Source: Janibacter massiliensis (GTDB taxonomy: Bacteria > Actinomycetota > Actinomycetes > Actinomycetales > Dermatophilaceae). From it: a stretch of 42,082 bases of DNA. Position numbers and translations under genes: made by a program. The stretch is from NCBI RefSeq assembly GCF_900289115.1, contig NZ_LT985196.1:2252131-2294212 (forward strand). The letters are read 5' to 3'. This document shows positions 18,553-26,341 of the stretch, piece after piece (position 1 is the first letter of the stretch; each line of letters starts with the position of its first letter). The notes below the pieces were generated by a model, which worked only from the letters and a program-made list of their open reading frames with translations, had not been told where the DNA came from and ran no database searches.

Positions 18553-19450
18553 TCGGGCGCGCTCCCGGGTCGGGGGCCGCGACCGGCGACGCCGATCCGG
18601 CGAGCCGCGCCGCAACCTGCTCGACCGTCCGCGGCGGGTCGAGGGGGTCGAGCGCGATCCCGAGCCGCCGCAGCAGCGCCACGGGCCAGGGCAGGTGCAG
18701 GCGGGCGGCGGCCAGCAGCGGCTCGTCGGTGAGCGCGTCGACGAGGCTGCCCTGGTGGACGACGTGGTCGGCGACGAGCAGCACCTCGTCCGCCCAGGCC
18801 CACGCGAGATCGACGTCGTGCGTCGACAGCACGACCGTCGTCCCGTGCGCCTCGAGCGTGGCCAGCGCGGCGAGCATCTCGTCGACCCCGGCCGGGTCCA
18901 GGCCCGCCGTCGGCTCGTCGAGGAGCAGGACGGCCGGTCGCATCGCGAGCGCGCCGGCGATCGCGACGCGCTTGCGCTGCCCGAAGGACAGGTGGTGGAC
19001 CGGGCGCTCCGCGAGGTCGGTGACGGCGAGCAGGGCGAGCGCCTCGTCGACCCTCCGGCCGATCTCGTCGGCCGGCAGGCCGAGGTTCGTCGGGCCGTAG
19101 GAGACGTCGGCGCGGACGTCGGCGCTGAAGAGCTGGTCGTCCGGGTCCTGCGCGACGAGCTGGACCCGCTGCCGGTGGGCGCGCAGGCCCGCCCGGTCGT
19201 GGCGCAGCACCTCGCCGCCGGTGACGACGTGCCCCTCGCGCGGCCGGTGCGCCCCGGAGAGCACGCGCAGCAACGTCGTCTTGCCCGAGCCGTTCGCACC
19301 GAGGACCGCCGTCCGCACCCCGGTGCCGATGCTCGCGCTGACGCAGTCGAGGACGTCAGGCACGCCGGGGTGGCCGGCGTGGACACCGCGGGCGGCGAGG
19401 GCGGTGGCGGCGTCGTCGGGCGGCGACCACGAGCCGAGCCGGTGCGTCAT
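18542..19450 (-). CDS. cbiO: Cobalt ECF/CbiMNQO transporter ATPase CbiO
   Basis: This 302-residue ABC ATPase energises cobalt uptake by CbiMNQ. Walker A is GANGSGKTT, the Q-loop region reads QDPDDQLFSADV, the signature is LSFGQRKRVAIAG, Walker B is VLLLDEPTAGLDP and the switch His is in LSTHD. The N-terminus has about 25 extra residues before the first strand. The C-terminal tail after residue 245 (LPWPVALLRRLG) is typical of ECF ATPases. The ATG lies within the cbiQ stop (ATGA). It is the last gene of cbiM-cbiN-cbiQ-cbiO and overlaps convergent cobIJ by 11 bases. Confidence 0.95.
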   Translation of the reverse strand: MTHRLGSWSPPDDAATALAARGVHAGHPGVPDVLDCVSASIGTGVRTAVLGANGSGKTTLLRVLSGAHRPREGHVVTGGEVLRHDRAGLRAHRQRVQLVAQDPDDQLFSADVRADVSYGPTNLGLPADEIGRRVDEALALLAVTDLAERPVHHLSFGQRKRVAIAGALAMRPAVLLLDEPTAGLDPAGVDEMLAALATLEAHGTTVVLSTHDVDLAWAWADEVLLVADHVVHQGSLVDALTDEPLLAAARLHLPWPVALLRRLGIALDPLDPPRTVEQVAARLAGSASPVAAPDPGARPIRA

Positions 19451-20205
19451 CGCAGGGCCTCCGCGGCCGAGGCCACGCCGAGCCCGGTGACGAGCGCGGC
19501 CGCGGCGAGGACGAAGGGGATCGAGACCGGACGGGCGGGCACGAGCGGGACCGAGGCGACCCCGCCACGCCCGGCGAGGCCGTCCTCGAGCCGACCGGCT
19601 CGCACCCACGCGCGGACGAGGACGGCCGCGACGAGCCCGCCGATCGAGCGCCGGGCGGCCCGACCCGTCGCGTAGCCGAGGCGGCCGCGCTGCGACTCGC
19701 CGATGGCGCGGGCGGCGTCGAGCAGTCCGAAGATCATCCGATAGGTGACGGCCGCGACGTCGACGACGGCGTCGGGGACACCCGCCCGCCGCAGGCCGGC
19801 GATCACCTCGACGACCGGGGTCGTCGCCGCGAGCAGCAGCAGCGCGCTCGTCGCGGCCGTGGCCCGCAGCGCCACGAGGAGGGCCGATCCCGCCGCGGCG
19901 CGGGTGATCCCGACCGGCCCCGCCCGCCAGAGGTCGTCGGCGGTCGGCCCGCCGACGGTGACGGCGATGGTCAGCGCCCCGACGAGGACGAACGCCAGCG
20001 GCCCCAGGAGCGCGGCCCCCCACGCCCGGGCCGGCACCCGGGCGACACCGAGCGCGAGCGTGGTGACGACGGCCCCGACGAGGGCGGCGACGAGCGGCGA
20101 GCCCGTCGTCGCGGCGACGAGGAGCAGCCCGAGGCAGAGCACGGACTTCTCGGCGACCGACCGGCGACGCCAGCGGCTCGTCCACGCCGCGTCGTCGAGC
20201 CGCAC
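19447..20205 (-). CDS. cbiQ: Cobalt transporter transmembrane T-component CbiQ
   Basis: This 252-residue membrane protein couples the CbiO ATPase to the substrate-binding CbiM. It has about five hydrophobic helices. The family's Ala-Arg-Gly type coupling segment appears as RAIGESQRGRLGYAT, after VTYRMIFGLLDAAR. The GTG at 20205 begins MRLDDAAWTSRW, the usual short CbiQ N-terminus. It follows cbiN with a single-base gap. The order M-N-Q-O is the standard one for group I cobalt ECF systems. Confidence 0.93.
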   Translation of the reverse strand: MRLDDAAWTSRWRRRSVAEKSVLCLGLLLVAATTGSPLVAALVGAVVTTLALGVARVPARAWGAALLGPLAFVLVGALTIAVTVGGPTADDLWRAGPVGITRAAAGSALLVALRATAATSALLLLAATTPVVEVIAGLRRAGVPDAVVDVAAVTYRMIFGLLDAARAIGESQRGRLGYATGRAARRSIGGLVAAVLVRAWVRAGRLEDGLAGRGGVASVPLVPARPVSIPFVLAAAALVTGLGVASAAEALR

Positions 20206-20206
20206 G

Positions 20207-20557
20207 TCAGCCGCTCCCCCGGGACCGGCGCCGCTCCCGCAGGACCCCGAAGGTGTAGCCCAGGACGACGCCGCCCAGCCCGGCCTGCAGCGCGAAGAGC
20301 CCGGACTCGATCTCCCCGCCCGCGGGTGGCAGGAGGGGCTGGAACCACGGCTCGTGGCCGTCCTGCTCGATCTGCTCGCTCACGGCGGCGTCGGTCCCGC
20401 CGAAGGGCTCGTCCGCCCCGGCCGAGGCGCGGGTGCCCAGGACGAGCGCGACGGCCAGCACGAGGACGATCAGCCCGAGGACCGCCCAGACCACCGGGGC
20501 GGGCAGCGGCCGGGCGTCGGCGACCGGGGTGGGCTCGGTGGCTCGCTCGTCACGCAC
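20207..20557 (-). CDS. cbiN: Cobalt transport accessory protein CbiN
   Basis: This small 116-residue membrane protein has two helices flanking an extracytoplasmic loop. The loop and second helix carry the conserved [11 protein letters not shown] followed by [15 protein letters not shown], which identify CbiN. It associates with CbiM and is needed to load Co2+. The GTG at 20557 overlaps the cbiM stop by eight bases. The N-terminal 20 residues before the first helix are unusually long and proline-rich but do not affect the assignment. Confidence 0.93.
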   Translation of the reverse strand: MRDERATEPTPVADARPLPAPVVWAVLGLIVLVLAVALVLGTRASAGADEPFGGTDAAVSEQIEQDGHEPWFQPLLPPAGGEIESGLFALQAGLGGVVLGYTFGVLRERRRSRGSG

Positions 20558-21230
20558 GGGCGGCCTCCTGAAGGGCCGGGGCGTCGGCGACGACCCCGAG
20601 GTCGGTCAGCTCCGGGCGCGCCCACGTGACCAGGGCGTTGACGACGACGACGCCGACGAGGCCCTCGACGACGGCGAGCGGGATCTGCGTGAGGGCGAAG
20701 ACGGACAGGAAGCGCAGCCAGGCACCGAGGACGTCCCCGCCGGGGAAGGCCAGCGCGAGCTGCGTCGACGTCATGACGTAGGTCGACAGGTCCGCCAGCG
20801 CCATGGCGCAGAACACCCGCACCGCCAGCGGGGTGCCGGAGAGCAGGCGGTAGGCGCCGTACCCCACCCACGGGCCGACGACACCCATGGCGACGACGTT
20901 CGCCCCGAGCGTCGTCAGACCGCCGTGGGCGAGCAGGAGCGCCTGGAAGAGGAGGACGATCGTGCTCAGCAGGGCCATGACGGGCGGGCGGAAGAGGATC
21001 GCGCCCAGGCCCGTGCCGGTCGGGTGCGAGCTCGAGCCGGTGACCGACGGCAGCTTGATCGCGGACAGGACGAAGGTGAAGGCCCCGGCGGCCCCGAGCA
21101 GGAGCCGGGCGCGGGGCTGCTCGCGGACGACGCGACCGACCTCGCGGGCGCCGTGGACGACGAACGGGGCGGCGACGAGCGTCCAGCCAGCGGCGTGGAG
21201 CGGGGGGAGGAATCCCTCGGCGATGTGCAT
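20550..21230 (-). CDS. cbiM: Cobalt-specific substrate-binding membrane component CbiM
   Basis: This 226-residue membrane protein is the metal-selecting S-component. It begins [10 protein letters not shown], the invariant Met-His start whose N-terminal amine and His2 bind Co2+ or Ni2+, so the ATG at 21230 must be right. [17 protein letters not shown], with another metal-ligand His, follows at about residues 62-78. About six to seven helices are seen. It is the first gene of the transporter operon and lies directly behind a cobalamin riboswitch, which also argues for cobalt over nickel. Confidence 0.96.
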   Translation of the reverse strand: MHIAEGFLPPLHAAGWTLVAAPFVVHGAREVGRVVREQPRARLLLGAAGAFTFVLSAIKLPSVTGSSSHPTGTGLGAILFRPPVMALLSTIVLLFQALLLAHGGLTTLGANVVAMGVVGPWVGYGAYRLLSGTPLAVRVFCAMALADLSTYVMTSTQLALAFPGGDVLGAWLRFLSVFALTQIPLAVVEGLVGVVVVNALVTWARPELTDLGVVADAPALQEAARA

Positions 21231-21385
21231 GTGTCAGTGCTTTCTCCGGGATGACGCGTCCCGGGACCAGGTGCCAGCACCGAGGGCTCCTGACTCGCGG
21301 AGGACCCGCTCACAGTGGCGCGACCGTCCCGGACTTGCACCGGGTTGACCCTTCGGACGGTGGTGGCGTGTCGTCACCTTAGCCG
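21231..21385 (-). promoter_or_regulatory. Cobalamin riboswitch upstream of cbiMNQO
   Basis: The minus strand shows GGTGCAAGTCC (21341-21331), GCCACTGTG (21319-21311) and a B12 box starting GAGTCAGGAG (about 21297-21285). These are conserved aptamer elements in order. Downstream, TCCCGG-type arms form a hairpin at 21264-21246. The last two bases of its 3' arm contribute to GGAG, the likely ribosome binding site, so ligand-dependent pairing could hide it. The GGAG lies 13 bases from the ATG, rather far. Confidence 0.92.
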
Positions 21386-21407
21386 AGCGCGCGACCGGCG
21401 CAGGCGC

Positions 21408-22148
21408 TCAGCGGTCGCGGGTGCAGGAGTAGAGGTGGGACTCCACGAAGCCCTCGGCGGCGAGGGCCCGTCCGACGAGGATGACGGCGGCCTGCCGCAG
21501 CCCGTGCTCCTCGACCTGGTCGGCGATGTCGGCGAGCGTGCCGCGCAGGACGAGCTCCTCCGGCTGGCTCACCTGGGAGCCGACGACGACGGGGCAGTCG
21601 GCGCCGTAGTGTTCGGCGAGCTCGTCGGCGAGACGCCGGGTGTGCCGGATCGCGAGGTGGAGGACGAGGGTGGCGCCCGTGGCCGCGAAGGCCGACAGCT
21701 GCTCCCCCGGCGGCATCTTCGTCGAGTCCTTCTGGGCCCGCGTGAGGACGACCGACTGCGCCACCTCGGGGACCGTGAGCTCGCGCCCGACGAGCGCGGC
21801 CGTCGCGGCGTACGCGGGGACGCCGGGGGTGACGTCCCACGCGACGCCGGCCGCGTCGAGGCGCCGCGCCTGCTCCGCGACGGCGGAGTACACGCTCGGG
21901 TCGCCCGAGCACAGCCGGGCGACGTCGTGGCCCGCCCGGTCGGCGGCGACGATGGCCTCGATGATCTCGTCGAGCGTCATCCGCTGGGTGTCGACGAGCT
22001 GCGCGCCCGGAGGGCAGTGACCGAGGACCTCCGCGTCGAGGTAGGTCCCGGCGTACAGGCACACGGGGCTGCGCTGCAGCATCGCCACGGCGCGGAGGGT
22101 GAGCAGGTCGGCGGCGCCGGGTCCGGCGCCGATGAAGTGGACGGTCAT
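21408..22148 (-). CDS. cobM: Precorrin-4 C11-methyltransferase
   Basis: This 246-residue SAM-dependent methyltransferase converts precorrin-4 to precorrin-5. Family motifs are VHFIGAGPGAADLLTLRA at the N-terminus, CLYAGTYLD, RLCSGDPSVYSAVAEQ, TPGVPAYAATAAL, and the CobM-specific LTRAQKDSTKMPPGE. A C-terminal VGRAL followed by ESHLYS is also typical. The ATG overlaps the cobL stop by four bases (ATGA). The gene ends 27 bases before the region holding the cbiM riboswitch and is transcribed toward it. Confidence 0.96.
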   Translation of the reverse strand: MTVHFIGAGPGAADLLTLRAVAMLQRSPVCLYAGTYLDAEVLGHCPPGAQLVDTQRMTLDEIIEAIVAADRAGHDVARLCSGDPSVYSAVAEQARRLDAAGVAWDVTPGVPAYAATAALVGRELTVPEVAQSVVLTRAQKDSTKMPPGEQLSAFAATGATLVLHLAIRHTRRLADELAEHYGADCPVVVGSQVSQPEELVLRGTLADIADQVEEHGLRQAAVILVGRALAAEGFVESHLYSCTRDR

Positions 22149-23392
22149 CGTTCTCCTGTCGCGACGGCGGAGAGCTGCACGACCGGGCGCGCGGGCGTCC
22201 AGCCGAGGTACCGGCCGAGCGGCCGGGCGTGCTCGATCCCGACCCGGGTGAGCTCGACGTCCCACCCGGCCTCGGCGAGGCGGGCGTGGGCGGCGACGAG
22301 CAGGCCCTCGCTCTCGAGGGTGACGGCGTGGGCGACGAGCCGGCCACCGCGGGGCAGCGCGGCGACGACCCGGTCGAGGAGCTCTGCGCTCAGGCCTCCG
22401 CCGACGAAGACGGCGTCGGGCGACCCGAGCGTGGTCAGGACCGCCGGGTCGGCGCTGTCGCCGACCACGACGGCGTGCCGCTCGGCGACTCCGTGGCGGA
22501 TCGAGTTGTCCCCGGCCCGCCCCGCCCGGCCGGGATCCCGCTCGACGGCTGTGCAGCGCGCACCCGGCGCGGCGAGGCACCACTCGAGCCCGATGGCCCC
22601 GCTGCCGGCGCCGAGGTCCCACAGGTGGGCGCCGGGTGCGGGCCGCAGGTGGGCCAGCGCGCTCGCACGGACGTCGCGCTTGGTGATCTGCCCGTCGTGG
22701 GCGAACGCGTGCTCGGGGCGACCCGGCGCGGGACCGAGCGCGTCGAACCGGAACCCGGCGGTGGGCGCGGCGCGGACCTCGAGGCAGGCGACGACGAGGT
22801 CGGGGGTCCTGGCCAGGTTCCACTCGTCGGCCCGCGCCGCCAGCGCACCCTCTCGTGGCCCGCCCAGGTGCCAGCGGGCGGTGAGGGTGCTCGCGCCGAG
22901 GCCGGCGTCGACGAGCAGCTCGGCGAGCCGAGCCGGCCCGGTGCCGTCGGCGCAGAGCACGACGAGCCGGGCGCCGGGCAGCAGGTGCGGCACGATCCGG
23001 CGCAGGTCGCGACCGACGAGCGTGACGACCTCCGAGCCCTCCGCCGACCAGCCCATCCGCGCCCGGGCGAGGGTGTCGCTGGACACGGCCGGGTGGATCC
23101 GCACGGCATCGGCCCCCAGGAGCTCGACGAGGGTCGTGCCGATCCCCGACCGGAGCGGGTCGCCGCTGGCGAGGGCGACGACCGGGCCGCGCCCCTGGAC
23201 CTCGGCCAGCACCGCGGGAAGGCCGTCGCGCAGCGGCGAGGGCCACGTCCGGCGGTCCTGCCGGGGCCGCTCGGGGACGAGCTCGAGGTGCCGGCGACCG
23301 CCGAGGAGCACCGCCGCACCCGCGACGGTCCGCCGCAGCTCGTCCGGCAGCCCCTCCCACCCGGAGTCGCCCAGGCCCACGACGTCGATCAC
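22145..23392 (-). CDS. cobL: Precorrin-6Y C5,15-methyltransferase (decarboxylating), CbiE-CbiT type
   Basis: This 415-residue bifunctional enzyme methylates C5 and C15 and decarboxylates the C12 acetate side chain of precorrin-6B, giving precorrin-8X. The N-terminal CbiE-like domain (about 1-200) has VVGLGDSGWEGLP and VVALASGDPLRSGIG. The C-terminal CbiT-like domain (about 210-415) has the SAM-binding LWDLGAGSGAIGLEW and VFVGGGLS. The GTG at 23392 begins the first beta strand. Eight bases upstream is TAGAGT on the same strand and no Shine-Dalgarno sequence, suggesting a leaderless message. cobL and cobM form a two-gene operon divergent from the riboswitch-led chelatase operon. Confidence 0.94.
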   Translation of the reverse strand: MIDVVGLGDSGWEGLPDELRRTVAGAAVLLGGRRHLELVPERPRQDRRTWPSPLRDGLPAVLAEVQGRGPVVALASGDPLRSGIGTTLVELLGADAVRIHPAVSSDTLARARMGWSAEGSEVVTLVGRDLRRIVPHLLPGARLVVLCADGTGPARLAELLVDAGLGASTLTARWHLGGPREGALAARADEWNLARTPDLVVACLEVRAAPTAGFRFDALGPAPGRPEHAFAHDGQITKRDVRASALAHLRPAPGAHLWDLGAGSGAIGLEWCLAAPGARCTAVERDPGRAGRAGDNSIRHGVAERHAVVVGDSADPAVLTTLGSPDAVFVGGGLSAELLDRVVAALPRGGRLVAHAVTLESEGLLVAAHARLAEAGWDVELTRVGIEHARPLGRYLGWTPARPVVQLSAVATGER

Positions 23393-23400
23393 GGGGCAGG

Positions 23401-23406
23401 ACTCTA
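23401..23406 (-). promoter_or_regulatory. Candidate -10 for a leaderless cobL-cobM transcript
   Basis: The minus strand reads TAGAGT, then eight bases, then the cobL GTG. No ribosome binding site lies between. It matches the arrangement at cobQ and cobG. Confidence 0.45.
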
Positions 23407-23439
23407 TGCGGGACGACCGATACCCGCGGCACGGCGGCC

Positions 23440-23621
23440 GCGAGGTCCCGGTGTGGCATGCTGGCCCCCGCCGCGGGCCAGAGGAATCCGGTGCGAGTCC
23501 GGAGCGGTCCCGCCACTGTGACGGCCCTCGACGGCCCAGCCAGGACATCTGACGCGGCACCGGGCCACGGACCTGTGGTCCCCCGTCGACGGCGAGCGCG
23601 GACACTCGCCAGGAGGCTGTC
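23440..23621 (+). promoter_or_regulatory. Cobalamin riboswitch upstream of the chelatase-cobO operon
   Basis: GGTGCGAGTCC (23490-23500), GCCACTGTG (23512-23520) and the B12-box-like AGCCAGGACATCTGACG (23538-23554) mark the aptamer. In the leader, GGCGAG (23591-23596) pairs with CTCGCC (23605-23610). This hairpin abuts the AGGAGG ribosome binding site (23611-23616) of the GTG at 23622, so translational control is likely. It commands at least seven overlapping genes. Confidence 0.94.
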
Positions 23622-25727
23622 GTGGCTGAACCCCGCTTCCCCTTCACGGCGATCGTCGGTGCCGACGACCTCGCCACCGCCCTGCTGCTGAGCGCCATCT
23701 CGCCGGAGATCGGCGGTGTGCTCGTCCGCGGGGAGAAGGGCACGGCGAAGTCGACGATGGTCCGCGCGCTCGCCGAGGTCCTCCCGCAGCAGCGCGTCGT
23801 CGCCGGGTGCCGGTTCGGCTGCGACCCGGACCGCGAGGAGGGCTGCCCCGACGGCCCCCACGACGGCGCGGCGACGACGACCCGCCCCGCCCGCCTCGTC
23901 GAGCTGCCCGTCGGTGCGACCGAGGATCGCGTCGTCGGCTCGCTCGACCTGCGCCGGGCGCTCGGGGCCGGCGAGGCCGTGTACCAGCCGGGCCTGCTCG
24001 CCGAGGCCCACCGCGGGATCCTCTACGTGGACGAGGTGAACCTCCTGCACGACCACCTCGTCGACGTGCTCCTCGACGCCGCCGCGATGGGCCGCAACAC
24101 CGTCGAGCGGGACGGCGTCTCGATCGCGCACCCGGCCCGGATCACCCTCGTCGGGACCATGAACCCCGAGGAGGGGGAGCTGCGCCCGCAGCTGCTCGAC
24201 CGCTTCGGGCTCACCGTGCACGTCGCAGCGAGCCGGGACCCGCGCGAGCGCACCGAGGTCGTGCGACGCCGGCTCGCCTACGACGCCGACCCCGCCGGCT
24301 TCGCCGCGCGCTACGCCGAGACCGAGAGCGCGCTCACCGAGCGGATCGCGCAGGCCCGCGCCGCCCTCCCCCACGTGCGGCTCGACGACCGCTCCCTCGC
24401 GCGGATCGCCCGGGTGTGCGCGGGCTTCGACGTCGACGGGATGCGCGCGGACATCGTCACCGCCCGCACGGCCTGCGCCCACGCCGCGTGGTCCGGGCGG
24501 GACCACCTGACCCGGGAGGACGTCCGCGTCGCCGCGCTCCTGGCCCTGCCGCACCGGCGCCGCCGCTCCCCCTTCGACGCCCCCGGCATCGACGAGGACC
24601 TCCTCGACGCCCTCCTCGACGACGAGCCGGACGAGCCGCAGGACCCGGACGACGGCAGCGACGGACCCGAGGGCGGTGACCGGAGGGACGGCGGGCCGGA
24701 GGACGAGGCCCCCGCGACCGAGACCACCCCCGGCGACGACGCGGGCGGTCCGCACGCCCCCGACCACCCGGCGCCGGCGGAGCAGCCCGCGCGGGACGGC
24801 GCGACGGAGGGCCCCGAGGGCGATGCCAGGGCCGAGGACGATCCCCGCCCGACCCCGGCCGACGGCCGGGGCGCCGCCCCCGTCGGGATCGCCGCGGCTC
24901 GCGAGCCGTACCGCACGCGCCGCCTCGAGGTCCGGGGCGTCGGCGCCGGCGCGAGCGGCCGACGCAGCCCGGCGATGACCCCGCGCGGGCGGGTCGTCGG
25001 CGTCCACGCCCCCGGTCGTGAGCCCGCCGGGGCGCCGGTCCACCTCCTGGCCACCCTCCGCGCCAGTGCCGCCCGGGGGGCGGTCGCCACCCCCGCGACG
25101 TCCGGCGGACGCCACGACGCCCACCGTCCCCACGTCGACCCCGACGACCTGCGGCACGCGACCACCCGCGGCCGGGAGGCGAACCTCGTCCTCCTCGCCG
25201 TCGACGCCTCGGGGTCGATGGCGGCCCGGCGCCGGATGGAGGAGGTGAAGACGGCGGTCCTCTCCCTCCTCCTCGACGCCTACCAGCGGCGCGACCGGGT
25301 CGGCCTCGTCACCTTCCGCGGTGCCGGCGCGCAGCTCGTCCTGCCCCCGACCTCCTCGGTCGACGCGGCCGCCGCCCGGCTCGCGCAGCTGCGGCACGGC
25401 GGGCGGACCCCGCTCGCCGAGGGCCTGACCGAGGTGGCCCGGGTGCTCGAGCTCGAGCGGATCCGTGACCGGCACCAGCGCCCCCTCGTCGTCCTCGTCA
25501 CCGACGGGCGGGCGACGAGCGGCCCCGACGCCCTGCGCCGCGCGCAGGAGGCCGCCGACGCCTGGGGCGACCGCGCGCACACCGTCGTCATCGACTGCGA
25601 GAGCGGCGGCTTCCGCCTGGGCCTGGCGGCCGACCTGGCCCGTCGGCTGCACGCCGAGCACCTCCCCCTCGGCCAGGTCGCGGCCGAGGAGATCGTCCAC
25701 GTCGTCACCGACCGGAGGGCAGCCTGA
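23622..25727 (+). CDS. ChlI/ChlD-type chelatase subunit, probable cobaltochelatase motor (AAA plus VWA)
   Basis: This 701-residue protein fuses an AAA+ ATPase of the magnesium-chelatase I type to a D-type von Willebrand A domain. Walker A is GEKGTAKST (37-45) and Walker B is GILYVDEVNLL with Asp137-Glu138. A Cys-containing insert (CRFGCDPDREEGC) lies between them. A long acidic Pro/Gly linker (about 325-430) leads to the VWA domain with the metal-binding DASGS at 528-532. The operon, the riboswitch and the absence of CobS/CobT suggest it drives CobN. True Mg-chelatase use is unlikely, as no bacteriochlorophyll genes are present. The GTG has an ideal AGGAGG. Its stop overlaps the cobO ATG (TGATG). 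Confidence 0.9.
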   Translation: MAEPRFPFTAIVGADDLATALLLSAISPEIGGVLVRGEKGTAKSTMVRALAEVLPQQRVVAGCRFGCDPDREEGCPDGPHDGAATTTRPARLVELPVGATEDRVVGSLDLRRALGAGEAVYQPGLLAEAHRGILYVDEVNLLHDHLVDVLLDAAAMGRNTVERDGVSIAHPARITLVGTMNPEEGELRPQLLDRFGLTVHVAASRDPRERTEVVRRRLAYDADPAGFAARYAETESALTERIAQARAALPHVRLDDRSLARIARVCAGFDVDGMRADIVTARTACAHAAWSGRDHLTREDVRVAALLALPHRRRRSPFDAPGIDEDLLDALLDDEPDEPQDPDDGSDGPEGGDRRDGGPEDEAPATETTPGDDAGGPHAPDHPAPAEQPARDGATEGPEGDARAEDDPRPTPADGRGAAPVGIAAAREPYRTRRLEVRGVGAGASGRRSPAMTPRGRVVGVHAPGREPAGAPVHLLATLRASAARGAVATPATSGGRHDAHRPHVDPDDLRHATTRGREANLVLLAVDASGSMAARRRMEEVKTAVLSLLLDAYQRRDRVGLVTFRGAGAQLVLPPTSSVDAAAARLAQLRHGGRTPLAEGLTEVARVLELERIRDRHQRPLVVLVTDGRATSGPDALRRAQEAADAWGDRAHTVVIDCESGGFRLGLAADLARRLHAEHLPLGQVAAEEIVHVVTDRRAA

Positions 25728-26341
25728 TGGCCCGTGGCACCGTCCCCACCGTCCCCGACGACGGGAAGACGACCCGGCAGCGCCGCACCTCCCCGCTCGT
25801 CGTCGTCCACTCCGGCGCCGGCAAGGGCAAGTCGACGGCTGCCTTCGGCCTGGCGCTGCGCGGCTGGAACCAGGGCTGGTCGATCGGCGTCTTCCAGTTC
25901 GTCAAGTCCGCCAAGTGGCGGGTCGGCGAGGAGAACGCGCTCACCGCGCTCGGCCGGCTGCACGAGCAGACCGGCGAGGGCGGCCCGGTCGAGTGGCACA
26001 AGATGGGCGCCGGCTGGTCGTGGTCGCGCAAGCAGGGCAGCGAGGAGGACCACGCGCAGGCCGCGCTCGAGGGCTGGCGGGAGATCCGCCGACGGATCGA
26101 GGCGGAGACCCACCAGCTCTACGTCCTCGACGAGTTCACCTACGTCCTCAAGTGGGGCTGGGTCGACGTCTCCGAGGTCGTCGAGGTGCTGCAGAACCGA
26201 CCCGGGTACCAGCACGTCGTCATCACCGGTCGCGACCCGCACCCGGACCTGCTCGCGATCGCCGACCTCGCCACGGAGATGACGAAGATCACCCACCCGT
26301 TCGACCGCGGACAGAAGGGCCAGAGGGGCATCGAGTGGTGA
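25727..26341 (+). CDS. cobO: Cob(I)yrinic acid a,c-diamide adenosyltransferase
   Basis: This 204-residue ATP:corrinoid adenosyltransferase attaches the upper 5'-deoxyadenosyl ligand after cobalt reduction. The P-loop GAGKGKSTAAFG (around residue 30), QFVKSAKWRVGE, the aromatic-rich GAGWSWSRK, YVLDEFTYVLKWGW and VVITGRDPHPDL are characteristic of the CobA/CobO type. The N-terminal extension of about 20 residues is usual for CobO. The ATG shares a base with the preceding stop and the stop overlaps the cobB-cobC start (GTGA). Confidence 0.97.
   Translation: MARGTVPTVPDDGKTTRQRRTSPLVVVHSGAGKGKSTAAFGLALRGWNQGWSIGVFQFVKSAKWRVGEENALTALGRLHEQTGEGGPVEWHKMGAGWSWSRKQGSEEDHAQAALEGWREIRRRIEAETHQLYVLDEFTYVLKWGWVDVSEVVEVLQNRPGYQHVVITGRDPHPDLLAIADLATEMTKITHPFDRGQKGQRGIEW

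Noticed and set aside
21408-25700. 1430-residue minus-strand frame spanning the chelatase gene, a riboswitch and cobM
   Set aside because: Only its 3' part (cobM from 22148) has family motifs. The upstream part is antisense shadow and crosses a riboswitch.
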